Source: Planctomycetia bacterium
Lineage (GTDB): Bacteria; Planctomycetota; MHYJ01; WSZJ01
DNA length: 40,525 nt
Direction of reading: 5' to 3'
Assembly (NCBI GenBank): GCA_020849035.1
Contig: JADLHC010000291.1
Coordinates: forward strand, 1-40,525
Of this stretch, positions 15,052-23,053 are shown in pieces. The notes beneath the pieces are model-generated. The model made no database searches, had not been told where the DNA came from, and was given only the letters and a program-made list of their open reading frames with translations. Numbering within the stretch: the first letter of the stretch is position 1; every line of letters begins with the position of its first letter. The position numbers were made by a program, and so were the translations under genes.

Positions 15052-18000
15052 TCAGCGGCAGCGGGCGCGGAGCTCGCGGAAGGCGGGATCGTCGCGAAGG
15101 CCGTCGAAGGCCCTCTCGGCGTCGAGACGCCGGCCGTCGTCGAAACCGAGTTCGATCGCGCGCTGCAGCGCGGAGAGGGCGGACTTCTTTTTCCCGGCCG
15201 CGGCGCGCGCCCGGGCGTCCTTGTAGGTGTGACCTCCCCAGGGCTCGGCCATGAGCAGCGGCTCGCCGGCTTCGATCGAGCGCGTGAAGAGCCCCTCGCG
15301 GAAGTAGTACTCCTGCAGGAGGAAGAACAGCGCGTTCGCGGCGGTGCGCGCGCCGCGGCGGGCGGGGGATGTCTCGGGAAGCGTCGCGGCGAGGAACGCG
15401 ATGGACCCGGCGAGGCCCTCGAGCACCTTGCCGCGCTCCGCCGGGGTTTTCGCCGCCTCGAGCTTCGTGCGGAAGGTCGCCACCACCTTCTGGACCGTCC
15501 TGCGCGTCTCCTCCGGGATCGCGGTCGCCGCGATCGCGGACTCCATGGCCTCCACCGTGCCCTGCGTGTCTCCCGCCAGGAAGCGCGCGCCGGCGAGATG
15601 CACGATGTTGGTCACGAAGTCCGGCCGGCGCGCGCGGACCTCCTCGAAGTCCGCGAGCGCTTCCTCGAGCCGGCCCGCGTCCATGCGCACCAGCCCCCGG
15701 ATCCACACGCTCATCACCGAAGTTCCCAGCCCGTCCGCCGTGAGGGGAAGCGCAAGGGGAATGTCGAGGTTGCCGCAGCGCCACTCGATCGTCGCGATGT
15801 AGTCGAGATCCACGATGACACCGCCCCCGTCCTGCAGGAGCCGGCGGAGCGCGAACTGGGACTCGACGAGCCGGGACTCCTCGAACAGCACCAGGAACTC
15901 GTGGAACTGCACGACGAGCGGCGGCAACTGCGGCGCGAAGCGTGCCGTCAGTCCCCGCGCGGCCGCAAAGTCCCGCTTCGCGAGCAGGGACTGGAGCGCG
16001 ACCATCAGGGCCCGCTCGCGTTTTTCGCCAGGCGGGAGGCCGGAGGCGGATCGCACCGCGCTCTCCGCGGCCTCGTCGTACCGTCCGATCCCGAACCACA
16101 TGGCGGCGGTGACGCCGACGATGTCGGCGTCGTCGCCGAACCGTTCCTCGAGTTTCCGGACGATCTCGGGCACCTCCCCCAGGTCGCCGGCGCGCAGCAG
16201 CGCCATCACGTACCTCTGCAGCCCGTCCCTGCCGAGCGGCCTCAGTTCGGTGAAGCGCCTCCAGTCGTCTACCCCCCCGCGCGGCTGCGAGGGGTCGAGG
16301 TCGCGGGCCTCGGCGCGGGCGTGGAAGGCGTCGGCCATGAAGGGATCGAGTTCGATGGCGCGGTCGAATTCGGCGATGGCGGCGGGGAGCCTGTCCGTCA
16401 TGAGGGCAGTCATGCCGCGGCCGTACGCGGCGCGGGCGGGGGAGACGTCGAGGGAGGCGAGGCGCGCGTAGCAGGCGAGCGCTTCTTCGCGCGCGGCGAC
16501 GATGTCGGCGTCGTTGCCGCCGGCGAACCCGAGGCCGAAGTCCATCGTGGCGCGCGGGTTTGCGGAGAACCCCGAGACGCGGTAGACGTGGTGCTTGAGC
16601 TCGCCGCGTGCGAGGCGGAGTCGCCCGACGGCCAGCTCGCCGAGTTCCTCCCACGCCAGGGCCTGCCTGGGGTTGAGCTGCGTCGCGCGCGTCAGTTCGC
16701 GGCGGGCCTCCGGCAGGAGTCCGGAGGTGCGCAGGGCGCGGCCGTGCCACGCCGCCACCGAGGCATCCCCGGGAAGGAGTTTCGCTGCCGCGGCCAGGTT
16801 GCGCAGCGCCGGCTCCAGGTTGCTCACGAGCCCGTGGAGGTCTCCGTTTCCTCCCGCCACCTCCGCCGCTTCGAGGTACTCCCGCCCGCGCTGGTAGAGC
16901 GCCGCGCCTTCCTGCGTCGTCGCATCCGTCTGCAGCGCCTTCTCGTCCGCCTCCCGCTCGCCCTTCCACGCCCGGGCCCCCGCGACGGCGGCGAGCAGCG
17001 CGGCCAGGACGCCTGCGGCGGCGGTCCCCTTGTGGCGACTCAGCCGCCGCGCCGCCCTCTCGAGGCGCCCCATCCTCCGCGCCTGGATGGGCTCGCCGGC
17101 CAGGAACCTCCGCAGGTCGGCCTCGAGCGCCCCCGCCCCGGGCGTCCGCCGGGCGGGTTCGCGCCGGAGGGCGGCCAGGCAGATCGTCTCGAGGTCCGGG
17201 TGGAGCCCTTTCCGGACCGAGCCCGGCGCGGGCGCATCCTCCTGCACGACCTGGCGCAGGATCTCCGCGGGCGAATCCCCGGTGAACGGGGTCCGCCCCG
17301 TCAGCATCTCGAACAGCGTCGCCCCCAGCGACCACACGTCCGTCCCCGGCCCCGGCCGCGCCCCCTGCCCGGCAGCCTGCTCCGGGCTCATGTACGCCGG
17401 CGTCCCCAGCACGTCCCCCGTCACCGTCAGCCCCCGCCCCCCGGCCGCCTCCCGCGCCAGCCCGAAGTCCGTCAGGAACGCGCCCCCGTCCGCCCCCAGC
17501 AGGATGTTGTGCGGCTTCACGTCCCGGTGCACCACCCCCGCCCGGTGCGCCGCCTCCAGCGCCGACGCCACCTCCGCCGCAATCCGCGCCGCCTCCCGCG
17601 GCTCCAGCACCCCTTCACGGTCCAGCCTCCCCCGGAGCGACGTTCCCTCGATGTAGTCCATCGTGAAGTACATCCGCCCTTCCTCGCGCCCCACGTCGTG
17701 CACCTGCACGAGATGCGGGTGCGCGCCGACCCGCGCGAGAAGCGAGGCCTCGCGGCGGAAGCGCTCGACGGCCTGGTCGGAGGCGTCCGCGCCCGCGAGG
17801 AGGACCTTGAGTGCGACCTCGCGCCGGAGCTGGGGATCGAGCGCGCGGTAGACCACTCCCATCCCGCCGCGCCCGAGCTCGCGCAGGATGCGGTACGGCC
17901 CGATCGACGCCGGCAGCGCCCCCGCCGGCGGCGCGCCCCCCGTCCCCGCCGCCGTCCCGGCGATCATCGTCGCGTCCGCGCCCGTCGCCGTGTCGCGCGA

Positions 18001-18204
18001 CCCCGCGCCGCTCACCGCCTCGTCCAGCGACGCCATTTGATCCCGCGTCAGCAGCCCGCGCCGCAGCAGAGCCTCGCCCACCCCGCCCGCCTCCGGCGCC
18101 CCCGCCAGTACCGCGTCCAGCGCGCCGTCCTCCACCCACCCCCGCGCCCGCGCCAGCTCCGCCAGCGCCCGGTCCCTCCGGCTCCACCCCCGCCCGACCG
18201 TCAC
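15052..18204 (-). CDS. Ser/Thr protein kinase with transmembrane helix and TPR-like repeats
   Basis: The protein has 1050 residues from a GTG at 18204 that overlaps the upstream stop by 4 nt (GTGA). Residues about 1-65 form a small helical region (EALLRRGLLTRDQMASLDEAV) typical of planctomycete/myxobacterial kinases. The Hanks-type kinase domain spans about 102-370: GRGGMGVVY loop, Lys133 (VALKVL), HRDVKPHN (Asp228), DFG at 246-248 and GTPAYMSPEQ. A single hydrophobic helix (AAAGVLAALLAAVAGA) lies near 393-410. The C-terminal 630 residues are helical TPR-like units (for example SLDVSPARAAYGRGMTALM, AIAEFDRAIELDPFMADAFH), probably outside the membrane. All catalytic residues are present. It is co-translated with the duplicated-domain protein, a likely partner or substrate. 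Confidence 0.92.
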   Translation of the reverse strand: MTVGRGWSRRDRALAELARARGWVEDGALDAVLAGAPEAGGVGEALLRRGLLTRDQMASLDEAVSGAGSRDTATGADATMIAGTAAGTGGAPPAGALPASIGPYRILRELGRGGMGVVYRALDPQLRREVALKVLLAGADASDQAVERFRREASLLARVGAHPHLVQVHDVGREEGRMYFTMDYIEGTSLRGRLDREGVLEPREAARIAAEVASALEAAHRAGVVHRDVKPHNILLGADGGAFLTDFGLAREAAGGRGLTVTGDVLGTPAYMSPEQAAGQGARPGPGTDVWSLGATLFEMLTGRTPFTGDSPAEILRQVVQEDAPAPGSVRKGLHPDLETICLAALRREPARRTPGAGALEADLRRFLAGEPIQARRMGRLERAARRLSRHKGTAAAGVLAALLAAVAGARAWKGEREADEKALQTDATTQEGAALYQRGREYLEAAEVAGGNGDLHGLVSNLEPALRNLAAAAKLLPGDASVAAWHGRALRTSGLLPEARRELTRATQLNPRQALAWEELGELAVGRLRLARGELKHHVYRVSGFSANPRATMDFGLGFAGGNDADIVAAREEALACYARLASLDVSPARAAYGRGMTALMTDRLPAAIAEFDRAIELDPFMADAFHARAEARDLDPSQPRGGVDDWRRFTELRPLGRDGLQRYVMALLRAGDLGEVPEIVRKLEERFGDDADIVGVTAAMWFGIGRYDEAAESAVRSASGLPPGEKRERALMVALQSLLAKRDFAAARGLTARFAPQLPPLVVQFHEFLVLFEESRLVESQFALRRLLQDGGGVIVDLDYIATIEWRCGNLDIPLALPLTADGLGTSVMSVWIRGLVRMDAGRLEEALADFEEVRARRPDFVTNIVHLAGARFLAGDTQGTVEAMESAIAATAIPEETRRTVQKVVATFRTKLEAAKTPAERGKVLEGLAGSIAFLAATLPETSPARRGARTAANALFFLLQEYYFREGLFTRSIEAGEPLLMAEPWGGHTYKDARARAAAGKKKSALSALQRAIELGFDDGRRLDAERAFDGLRDDPAFRELRARCR

Positions 18205-19889
18205 GGCGTCCCCTCGTCGCCCGTCCCGTTCGGCGCCCCCGCCGCCTTCGCCGCCGCCTCGTTCTCCTCGAGAAGCGCGTCCATGCCGAAGAAGTGCTTC
18301 CGCAGGACCCGGTCGCGGTCCACCCACCAGACCGACCGCGTCCGGTCCCCCATGCGCTCGACGAACTTGCACAGCGTCACCTTCTGCCCACGGATCTCCG
18401 TCTCCTGCTCGCCGTGGCACTCGATCGAGCACGGGGCCAGCTCCGTCTGCGCCATCGCGAGGCGCTGCACGACGCGCCGCGACCCGGGGGCCTGGGGAAG
18501 CGTCGCGACCCACTGGTGCAGGCCGAAGCCGGGGACGAAGTCGTCGGGAAGGGCCCGTTTGTACGGCTTGCCCTGCCAGGTGCCGATGAAGCCGGTCTCG
18601 ATGCGGCGGAGGGTGAAGAAGGGCTGGCCGAGTTCGGTCTGGATGCCGTCCTGCATGAAGTGGCAGTTGGCGATCTTGTCGTGGCCGCCGAACACGACGA
18701 CGGCGGACGACTCGTGCCACTTGTTGTCCTGGCCGAGGTAGTGCGTCTCGGTCTCGAGGAGCGCGCCCTCGCCGGTCGGGTTGATGAAATGGGACTCCCA
18801 TCCGGCCGGCTGGCCGTCCTTCCAGAGCGAGTAGAAGGACTTGTTCTTGCGGTACGCGCCCCGCTCGCCGAGCTCGCGCGTCGGCGCGGCTCCCGCGACC
18901 GGCATGAGGTGGTCGGGGCGCGCGGCGCCGTGCGCGGGCGGCGGCACGACCGCCGAGTTGGCGCCGGGGGGCGGGGGAGCGGTGCCGCGGGCGAGGACCC
19001 GGGAGGGTGAGTCGCCCGACGAGGGCGCGGGCTGGCCGGGCGCGGGCGGACGCGAGGCGGTCGCCGGGGACGCCGTGCCGCGCGCCGCGGGCGCGGGCCG
19101 CACCGCCGTCCCGGGCGCCCCGGCCGGCTGCCCGGGCGTCCCCAGCTGCGTGGACTGCCGGCCGACCACGGCCCCGGGCCCCAGCATCTTCGTCGGGTCG
19201 TCGAACCCCGCGATCCCGCCGCGCCCGAGAGTGCTCTCCCTCGTCCCGGAAGCCGGCGACGCCACGTTCTTCGCGGCCCCTTCCGAAATCTCCAGCCGCG
19301 CCTCGAGCCCGAAGTTGATCTTCACCACCACGCGCTCGGCGTCCACCCACCAGTGGTTCTTGTCCTTGCCGCCGACTTTTTCGACGAAATGCCAGACCTT
19401 CAGCGAGCGTGTGCCGATCGGGAGCGCTTCCTCCCCCACGCACTCCACGGACGCCTGCGCGGGCGTGTCCGAGCCCATGGGGAGCCGCGAGAAGGTCGCC
19501 GCCGTCGTCGGGTCGAGCGGCAGCGTCGCCACCCACTCGGCGTTCCCGAAGTTCGGCAGGAAGTCCGCGGGGAGGATCCTCGTGAACGGTTTCCCGCCCC
19601 AGACGCCGCTGAACACCTCGCCGTTGCGGCGGATCTGGAAGCTCATGACGCCGTCGCGCTGGTAGCGCACGGCCTCGAGCCTGGATCCGCCGGTCCCGAA
19701 CGCGAGCGTCGCCACGCCCTCGCTGGTCCCGCCGGGCGCGCGGTAGACGGTGAACGTCTCCACGGTGGCGCTCCCGTCCGAGACCGCCGAGACCACGTGC
19801 CGCTCGTAGCCGACACGCTGGCCGTTCTGGTCCCACAGGGAGTACCAGCGGACACCGCTCTTGAACGCCGCTCGTTGAATCGGGGGCAT
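18201..19889 (-). CDS. Protein with two copies of an unrecognised ~215-residue domain joined by a Pro/Ala/Gly linker
   Basis: The protein has 562 residues, ATG at 19889; no signal peptide is evident. It contains an internal duplication. Residues about 10-215 and 335-545 share the same order of motifs: VRWYSLWDQNGQRVGYERH against KSFYSLWKDGQPAGWESH; DFLPNFGNAEWVATLP against DFVPGFGLHQWVATLP; ASVECVGEE against CSIECHGEQ; and NHWWVDAERVVVK against SVWWVDRDRVLRK. Residues about 215-335 between them are low-complexity (PGQPAGAPGTAVRPAP). The beta-rich pattern with WWVD is reminiscent of DUF3108-like outer-surface domains, but I cannot assign a family. The 4-nt overlap with the Ser/Thr kinase gene points to a shared pathway. 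Confidence 0.75.
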   Translation of the reverse strand: MPPIQRAAFKSGVRWYSLWDQNGQRVGYERHVVSAVSDGSATVETFTVYRAPGGTSEGVATLAFGTGGSRLEAVRYQRDGVMSFQIRRNGEVFSGVWGGKPFTRILPADFLPNFGNAEWVATLPLDPTTAATFSRLPMGSDTPAQASVECVGEEALPIGTRSLKVWHFVEKVGGKDKNHWWVDAERVVVKINFGLEARLEISEGAAKNVASPASGTRESTLGRGGIAGFDDPTKMLGPGAVVGRQSTQLGTPGQPAGAPGTAVRPAPAARGTASPATASRPPAPGQPAPSSGDSPSRVLARGTAPPPPGANSAVVPPPAHGAARPDHLMPVAGAAPTRELGERGAYRKNKSFYSLWKDGQPAGWESHFINPTGEGALLETETHYLGQDNKWHESSAVVVFGGHDKIANCHFMQDGIQTELGQPFFTLRRIETGFIGTWQGKPYKRALPDDFVPGFGLHQWVATLPQAPGSRRVVQRLAMAQTELAPCSIECHGEQETEIRGQKVTLCKFVERMGDRTRSVWWVDRDRVLRKHFFGMDALLEENEAAAKAAGAPNGTGDEGTP

Positions 19890-19901
19890 GGGAAACGCGG
19901 A

Positions 19902-19930
19902 ACCCCGCGATCATGGGGAATTCGCGGGGT
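19902..19930 (-). promoter_or_regulatory. 8-bp inverted repeat upstream of the duplicated-domain/kinase operon
   Basis: ACCCCGCG (19902-19909) and CGCGGGGT (19923-19930) are perfect complements separated by 13 nt. The repeat lies 13 nt upstream of the ATG at 19889 and 64 nt after the stop of the S41 gene. It could be the S41 terminator, an operator or a translation-control hairpin; the sequence alone does not decide. Confidence 0.35.
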
Positions 19931-19993
19931 GCCGGGAAGCGATTCTACCCGGAATCGCCGTGCGGCAGCCGATGTTTTTATTGAGGCCGGCGG

Positions 19994-21199
19994 CTACCCC
20001 GCCAGCCCGAACCACACCGCCACCGCCGCCCTCACCCGCGCCCGCTTCACCTCGATCGCCAGCCGCTCCTTGCCGAACTCCACGATCTCGTCGTAGCCGT
20101 TGGCCCAGGGAAGCGGGTGCTCGACGACGTGGTCCGGCGTGACGCCGACGCCCTCGAGCGTCGTGCCGCGCGTGTACTGCCGGCCGTCCACGACCGGGCA
20201 GAGCAGGCAGGAGCCGTCCGAGAGGGGGAAGAACTGCGAGCCGAGCACCGCGCCCTCGGTCGTGCGGCCGACCGTCGGGCCCAGGTTCTCCTTCTGCCAG
20301 AACCACGTGAACAGCTCCTTCGCCGAGCGCGACCGGTCGTCCACGAGCAGCACCACCGGCCTGTCCCACGCGCCCGTCCGGAACAGCCCGAGGATCGCGT
20401 TCATCACGATCGGCGAGCCGCCCCGCCCCCGGATGTCCAGCAGCAGCCCGTCGCACTTCCGGAAGTCCTTCGCCATCGCGTTCGACACCGTCTCGTACAT
20501 CGGCGCGACCAGGAAATGCCACACGTGCACGTAGCCGAACTTCATCCCCTGGTACTTCACCACCTTCACGCTGTTCTTCGTCGCCATCACCGCGGAAATC
20601 GGCTCGGGCTTCACCACCACCACCCGCGGCTTCCCCTTCTCCGACTCCACCGTCAGCGTCACGCTCTCCGCGTCCCCCGCCTCCACGAACCACAGCGGCG
20701 CCCACGGCAGCCCCGGGTCGCTCCCCGCCTTCTCCAGCCGCTCCGACTTCTTCGCGGGCACGCCGTCGATCTTCACCAGCCGGTCCCCGCGACGGATCCC
20801 CGCCTTCTCCGCCGGGCCGCCCTCCAGGATCGACCGCACGAACAGCCCGCCGTCCTGCTCGACCGCCTCGAACCCCACCTGCGGCGTCGGGTCCGCCCCC
20901 ATCTCCGGCAGCATGTGCTCCTGGTACGCCGCCTTCGACATCAGCACGAGATGCGAGACCTTCAGCTCCCCCAGCATCCGGTTCGTGACGTCGATCAGCT
21001 CCTCCTGCGTCTTCGCCTCCTTCGCGAGCGGGCGGTACTTGTCGCGAAAGGCCTCCCAGGTCGCCGCGATCTTCTTCTTGTCGTAGAAGCGGTCGCGGGT
21101 CGTCTTCCACGCCTCGTCGAACGTCTTGATGCGGGGCTTTTCGGCGAGGGCGGGGAGGGCGAAGGCGAGGGCAAGGGCGAGGGTTGCGAAGACCCGCAT
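19994..21199 (-). CDS. Secreted PDZ-containing S41-family peptidase-like protein
   Basis: The protein has 401 residues with a clean signal peptide (MRVFATLALALAFALPALAE), ATG at 21199. A tricorn-like helical region is followed by a PDZ domain at about 105-190 (GGLFVRSILEGGPAEKAGIRRGDRLVKIDG) and an S41 core at about 205-375 (KFGYVHVWHF, GLLLDIRGRGGSP, RPVVLLVDDRSRSAKELFTWF, VGRTTEGAV). The serine in RSRSAKE matches the nucleophile position. The Lys expected 25 residues later in CtpA-type enzymes is not there (GRTTEGA instead of ERTFGK), so it is either a tricorn/IRBP-like variant or catalytically altered. It probably acts in the periplasm. Confidence 0.85.
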   Translation of the reverse strand: MRVFATLALALAFALPALAEKPRIKTFDEAWKTTRDRFYDKKKIAATWEAFRDKYRPLAKEAKTQEELIDVTNRMLGELKVSHLVLMSKAAYQEHMLPEMGADPTPQVGFEAVEQDGGLFVRSILEGGPAEKAGIRRGDRLVKIDGVPAKKSERLEKAGSDPGLPWAPLWFVEAGDAESVTLTVESEKGKPRVVVVKPEPISAVMATKNSVKVVKYQGMKFGYVHVWHFLVAPMYETVSNAMAKDFRKCDGLLLDIRGRGGSPIVMNAILGLFRTGAWDRPVVLLVDDRSRSAKELFTWFWQKENLGPTVGRTTEGAVLGSQFFPLSDGSCLLCPVVDGRQYTRGTTLEGVGVTPDHVVEHPLPWANGYDEIVEFGKERLAIEVKRARVRAAVAVWFGLAG

Positions 21200-21260
21200 G
21201 GGTCGGGGTCCTGGAAGGGAAGTGTGAGTGATACGGGGGCGGCGGCCCGGGTGATGGACT

Positions 21261-21923
21261 CTACCGGTACCGGGTCGGGTCGGGGACGCCGGCCTCGAGG
21301 AAGCCCTTGCGGCGCAGCACGCACGAGTCGCACGCGCCGCAGGCCCGGCCGCGGCGGTCGGGGTCGTAGCAGGAGTGGGTGAGCGAGAGGTCGAGGCCGG
21401 CGCGGACGGCGGCGCGGACGATGCCGGCCTTGGTCATGCGGATGAGCGGCGCGTGGATGCGCCAGCCGGGGCCGGCCCTGGTGCCCGCGGCGAGCACGCG
21501 TTCGAAGGCCCGCATGAAGCGCGGGCGGCAGTCGGGATAGCAGGAGTAGTCGAGCACGTTGAATCCCACGATGAGGTCCTGCGCGCCCACGGTCTCCGCG
21601 TACGCCGCCGCGATTGACAGGAAGACCGTGTTCCGCGCCGGCACGTACGTCACCGGCACCCCCGGGCCGATCCGCCGCCGCTTCGGCACCGCGATCTCGC
21701 GGTCCGTCAGCGCGCTTCCCCCGAACGCCGCGAGGTCCAGGTCCACCACGCGGTGCTCCCGGATCCCGAGGTGCTGCGCCACGCGCCGCGCCGCCGCCAG
21801 CTCCGCCGCGTGCCGCTGCCCGTACCGAAACGACAGCGCACGCAGCCGGAACCGCTTCCGCAGCATCGCCCCCGCCGTCGCGGAGTCGAGGCCGCCGGAC
21901 AGGAGCAGGATGGCGGGGCGCAT
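21261..21923 (-). CDS. queC: 7-cyano-7-deazaguanine synthase (QueC)
   Basis: The protein has 220 residues, ATG at 21923. The PP-loop is explicit (ILLLSGGLDSATAGAML, SGGxDS), followed by ALSFRYGQRHAAEL, TYVPARNTVFLSIAAAYAE and the C-terminal zinc site HSCYDPDRRGRACGACDSC with four Cys. It makes preQ0 from 7-carboxy-7-deazaguanine and ammonia with ATP, a late step of queuosine tRNA modification. The other queuosine genes (queD, queE, queF) are not adjacent. The length is normal. It lies 61 bp upstream of the S41 gene on the same strand. Confidence 0.95.
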   Translation of the reverse strand: MRPAILLLSGGLDSATAGAMLRKRFRLRALSFRYGQRHAAELAAARRVAQHLGIREHRVVDLDLAAFGGSALTDREIAVPKRRRIGPGVPVTYVPARNTVFLSIAAAYAETVGAQDLIVGFNVLDYSCYPDCRPRFMRAFERVLAAGTRAGPGWRIHAPLIRMTKAGIVRAAVRAGLDLSLTHSCYDPDRRGRACGACDSCVLRRKGFLEAGVPDPTRYR

Positions 21924-22020
21924 CGCGGCAGGATAACCGCCGAACGTGAAGGCCCGAAAGTTCAGGGCGGCGCCGCGCCGATAGCCCTCTGCGGACCTGA
22001 ACCCCACACAGGAGCCTCCC

Positions 22021-22236
22021 ATGAACGGTCTCTTCGTGCTGTTCTCCGCCTTCTCCCGGCTCGCGACCGGCATCGCCCCCTCGATCGTCGAGCCCTCGGG
22101 AACGTCCTCGACGGACCGCGTCCATCCCGCGGCCCGCTCCCTCCCGGCCCCCGGCCACGCCTTCGCCCGCCGCCGCGACTCGGGCCGCCGCACGCACCAC
22201 CACGGCTCGGCGCGGCACCACAGCCGGTCGTACTAG
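22021..22236 (+). CDS. Small ORF of unknown function (71 aa) with strong ribosome-binding site
   Basis: The ATG at 22021 has AGGAG 6 nt upstream within CCACACAGGAGCC, almost the same leader as the FKBP gene. The product begins with a weakly hydrophobic stretch (MNGLFVLFSAFSRLATGIAP) and ends in a Ser/Arg/His-rich tail (RRTHHHGSARHHSRSY). No family is recognised. It lies between queC (minus) and the tetR gene (minus). It could be a small membrane or secreted peptide, or non-coding; the start signal is the main support. Confidence 0.4.
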   Translation: MNGLFVLFSAFSRLATGIAPSIVEPSGTSSTDRVHPAARSLPAPGHAFARRRDSGRRTHHHGSARHHSRSY

Positions 22237-22314
22237 CCGGCCGCACCGCGGCCGCGAAGGAAGTCCTCCACGGCCCCGCCGTCGTCGCCGGCCGGAGTCC
22301 CGTCCACGGCACGC

Positions 22315-22920
22315 TCAGGGACGTCCGCTCCGGCCGGAAACGGCGCCGGCCGCGATCGTCATGAGCTCGACGGCCGCGCGGCGGGACAGGCCGCAGTCGC
22401 GGGTCAGCGAGATCCACGTCGAGAAGGCGAGCGCGTGGGCGACCAGCGCCCGGGCCAGGGCTCCGCGTCCCCGCCGGGTCCCGGCCGGCCCGGCGACGGC
22501 GTCCAGAGCGATCTTCAGCCAGGCGTCGAACCCGGCGAGGGACGCGCGCACCGCCGGCACGAGCGCCGCGTCCCGGTAGACGTTGCCCAGCATCCCCCCG
22601 TTGCGCTCGTAGTAGCCGTACAAGTCCCCGAGGGCCGCGCGCAGCCGGCGGCGCGGGTCCGGAACCCGCTTCCATGCCGCCGGATCCGGGAGCGGATGCT
22701 CGCCCATCCAGTGCGCCGAGCACGCCGCGAACATGGAAGCCTCGTCAGGGAAGTGCCTGTAGACGGTGGCCCGCTGGACCCCCGCCTCGGCCGCCACGCC
22801 CAGCACGGTCGTCCGGGACGGCCCGACCGTCCCGTGGAGGCGGACGAGGGCGCGGGTGATGCGGAGCCGCGTCCGGGCCTCGGACTCCGCCCGGCGCTCC
22901 TTGCGGTAGGGCCTGCTCAT
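22315..22920 (-). CDS. TetR/AcrR-family transcriptional regulator
   Basis: The protein has 201 residues, ATG at 22920. The N-terminal HTH is typical (RLRITRALVRLHGTVGPSRTTVLGVAAEAGVQRATVYRHFPDEASMFAA, abbreviated here as the VAAEAGVQRATVYRHFPDE recognition region at about residues 42-60). The C-terminal ligand domain is divergent, as usual. The gene is divergent from the MBL-fold gene, with a 133-bp shared control region holding a 16-bp palindrome, so autoregulation and repression of the neighbour are likely. The inducer is unknown. A TTGAAA-17 nt-TAAATT promoter places the transcription start at or within a few bases of the ATG. Confidence 0.92.
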   Translation of the reverse strand: MSRPYRKERRAESEARTRLRITRALVRLHGTVGPSRTTVLGVAAEAGVQRATVYRHFPDEASMFAACSAHWMGEHPLPDPAAWKRVPDPRRRLRAALGDLYGYYERNGGMLGNVYRDAALVPAVRASLAGFDAWLKIALDAVAGPAGTRRGRGALARALVAHALAFSTWISLTRDCGLSRRAAVELMTIAAGAVSGRSGRP

Positions 22921-22926
22921 GCGGCC

Positions 22927-22955
22927 AATTTAACAGGACAGTGGTGTATTTTCAA
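22927..22955 (-). promoter_or_regulatory. Candidate sigma-70 promoter of the tetR gene
   Basis: On the minus strand TTGAAA (22955-22950) is separated by 17 nt from TAAATT (22932-22927). The -10 ends 6 nt before the ATG at 22920, so the mRNA would be leaderless or nearly so. Confidence 0.5.
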
Positions 22956-22958
22956 TTG

Positions 22959-22987
22959 TTGACAACGGCGCGCGCGGCGCGTAGCGT
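22959..22987 (+). promoter_or_regulatory. Candidate sigma-70 promoter of the MBL-fold gene
   Basis: A consensus TTGACA (22959-22964), 17 nt, then TAGCGT (22982-22987, matching TAnnnT). It points toward the MBL-fold gene and lies just upstream of the palindromic operator. Confidence 0.5.
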
Positions 22988-22998
22988 CTCACTTTCAG

Positions 22999-23014
22999 TG
23001 AACATAGATGTTCA
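22999..23014. promoter_or_regulatory. Palindromic operator, likely bound by the adjacent TetR protein
   Basis: TGAACATAGATGTTCA is a perfect 7-bp inverted repeat with a 2-bp spacer. It sits 11 nt after the -10 of the MBL promoter, over the expected early transcribed region, and 85-94 bp from the tetR promoter. TetR proteins commonly bind such 14-18 bp palindromes in the divergent region beside their own gene. Confidence 0.65.
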
Positions 23015-23053
23015 ATCAATAACGCAACCCCGCAGTCCAGAGGAGGAACAGCC

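Noticed and set aside
14848..18741. Plus-strand frame of about 1300 codons
   Set aside because: It lies antisense to DUF72, the kinase and the duplicated-domain gene. Its protein is Arg/Pro/Ala-rich without domains.
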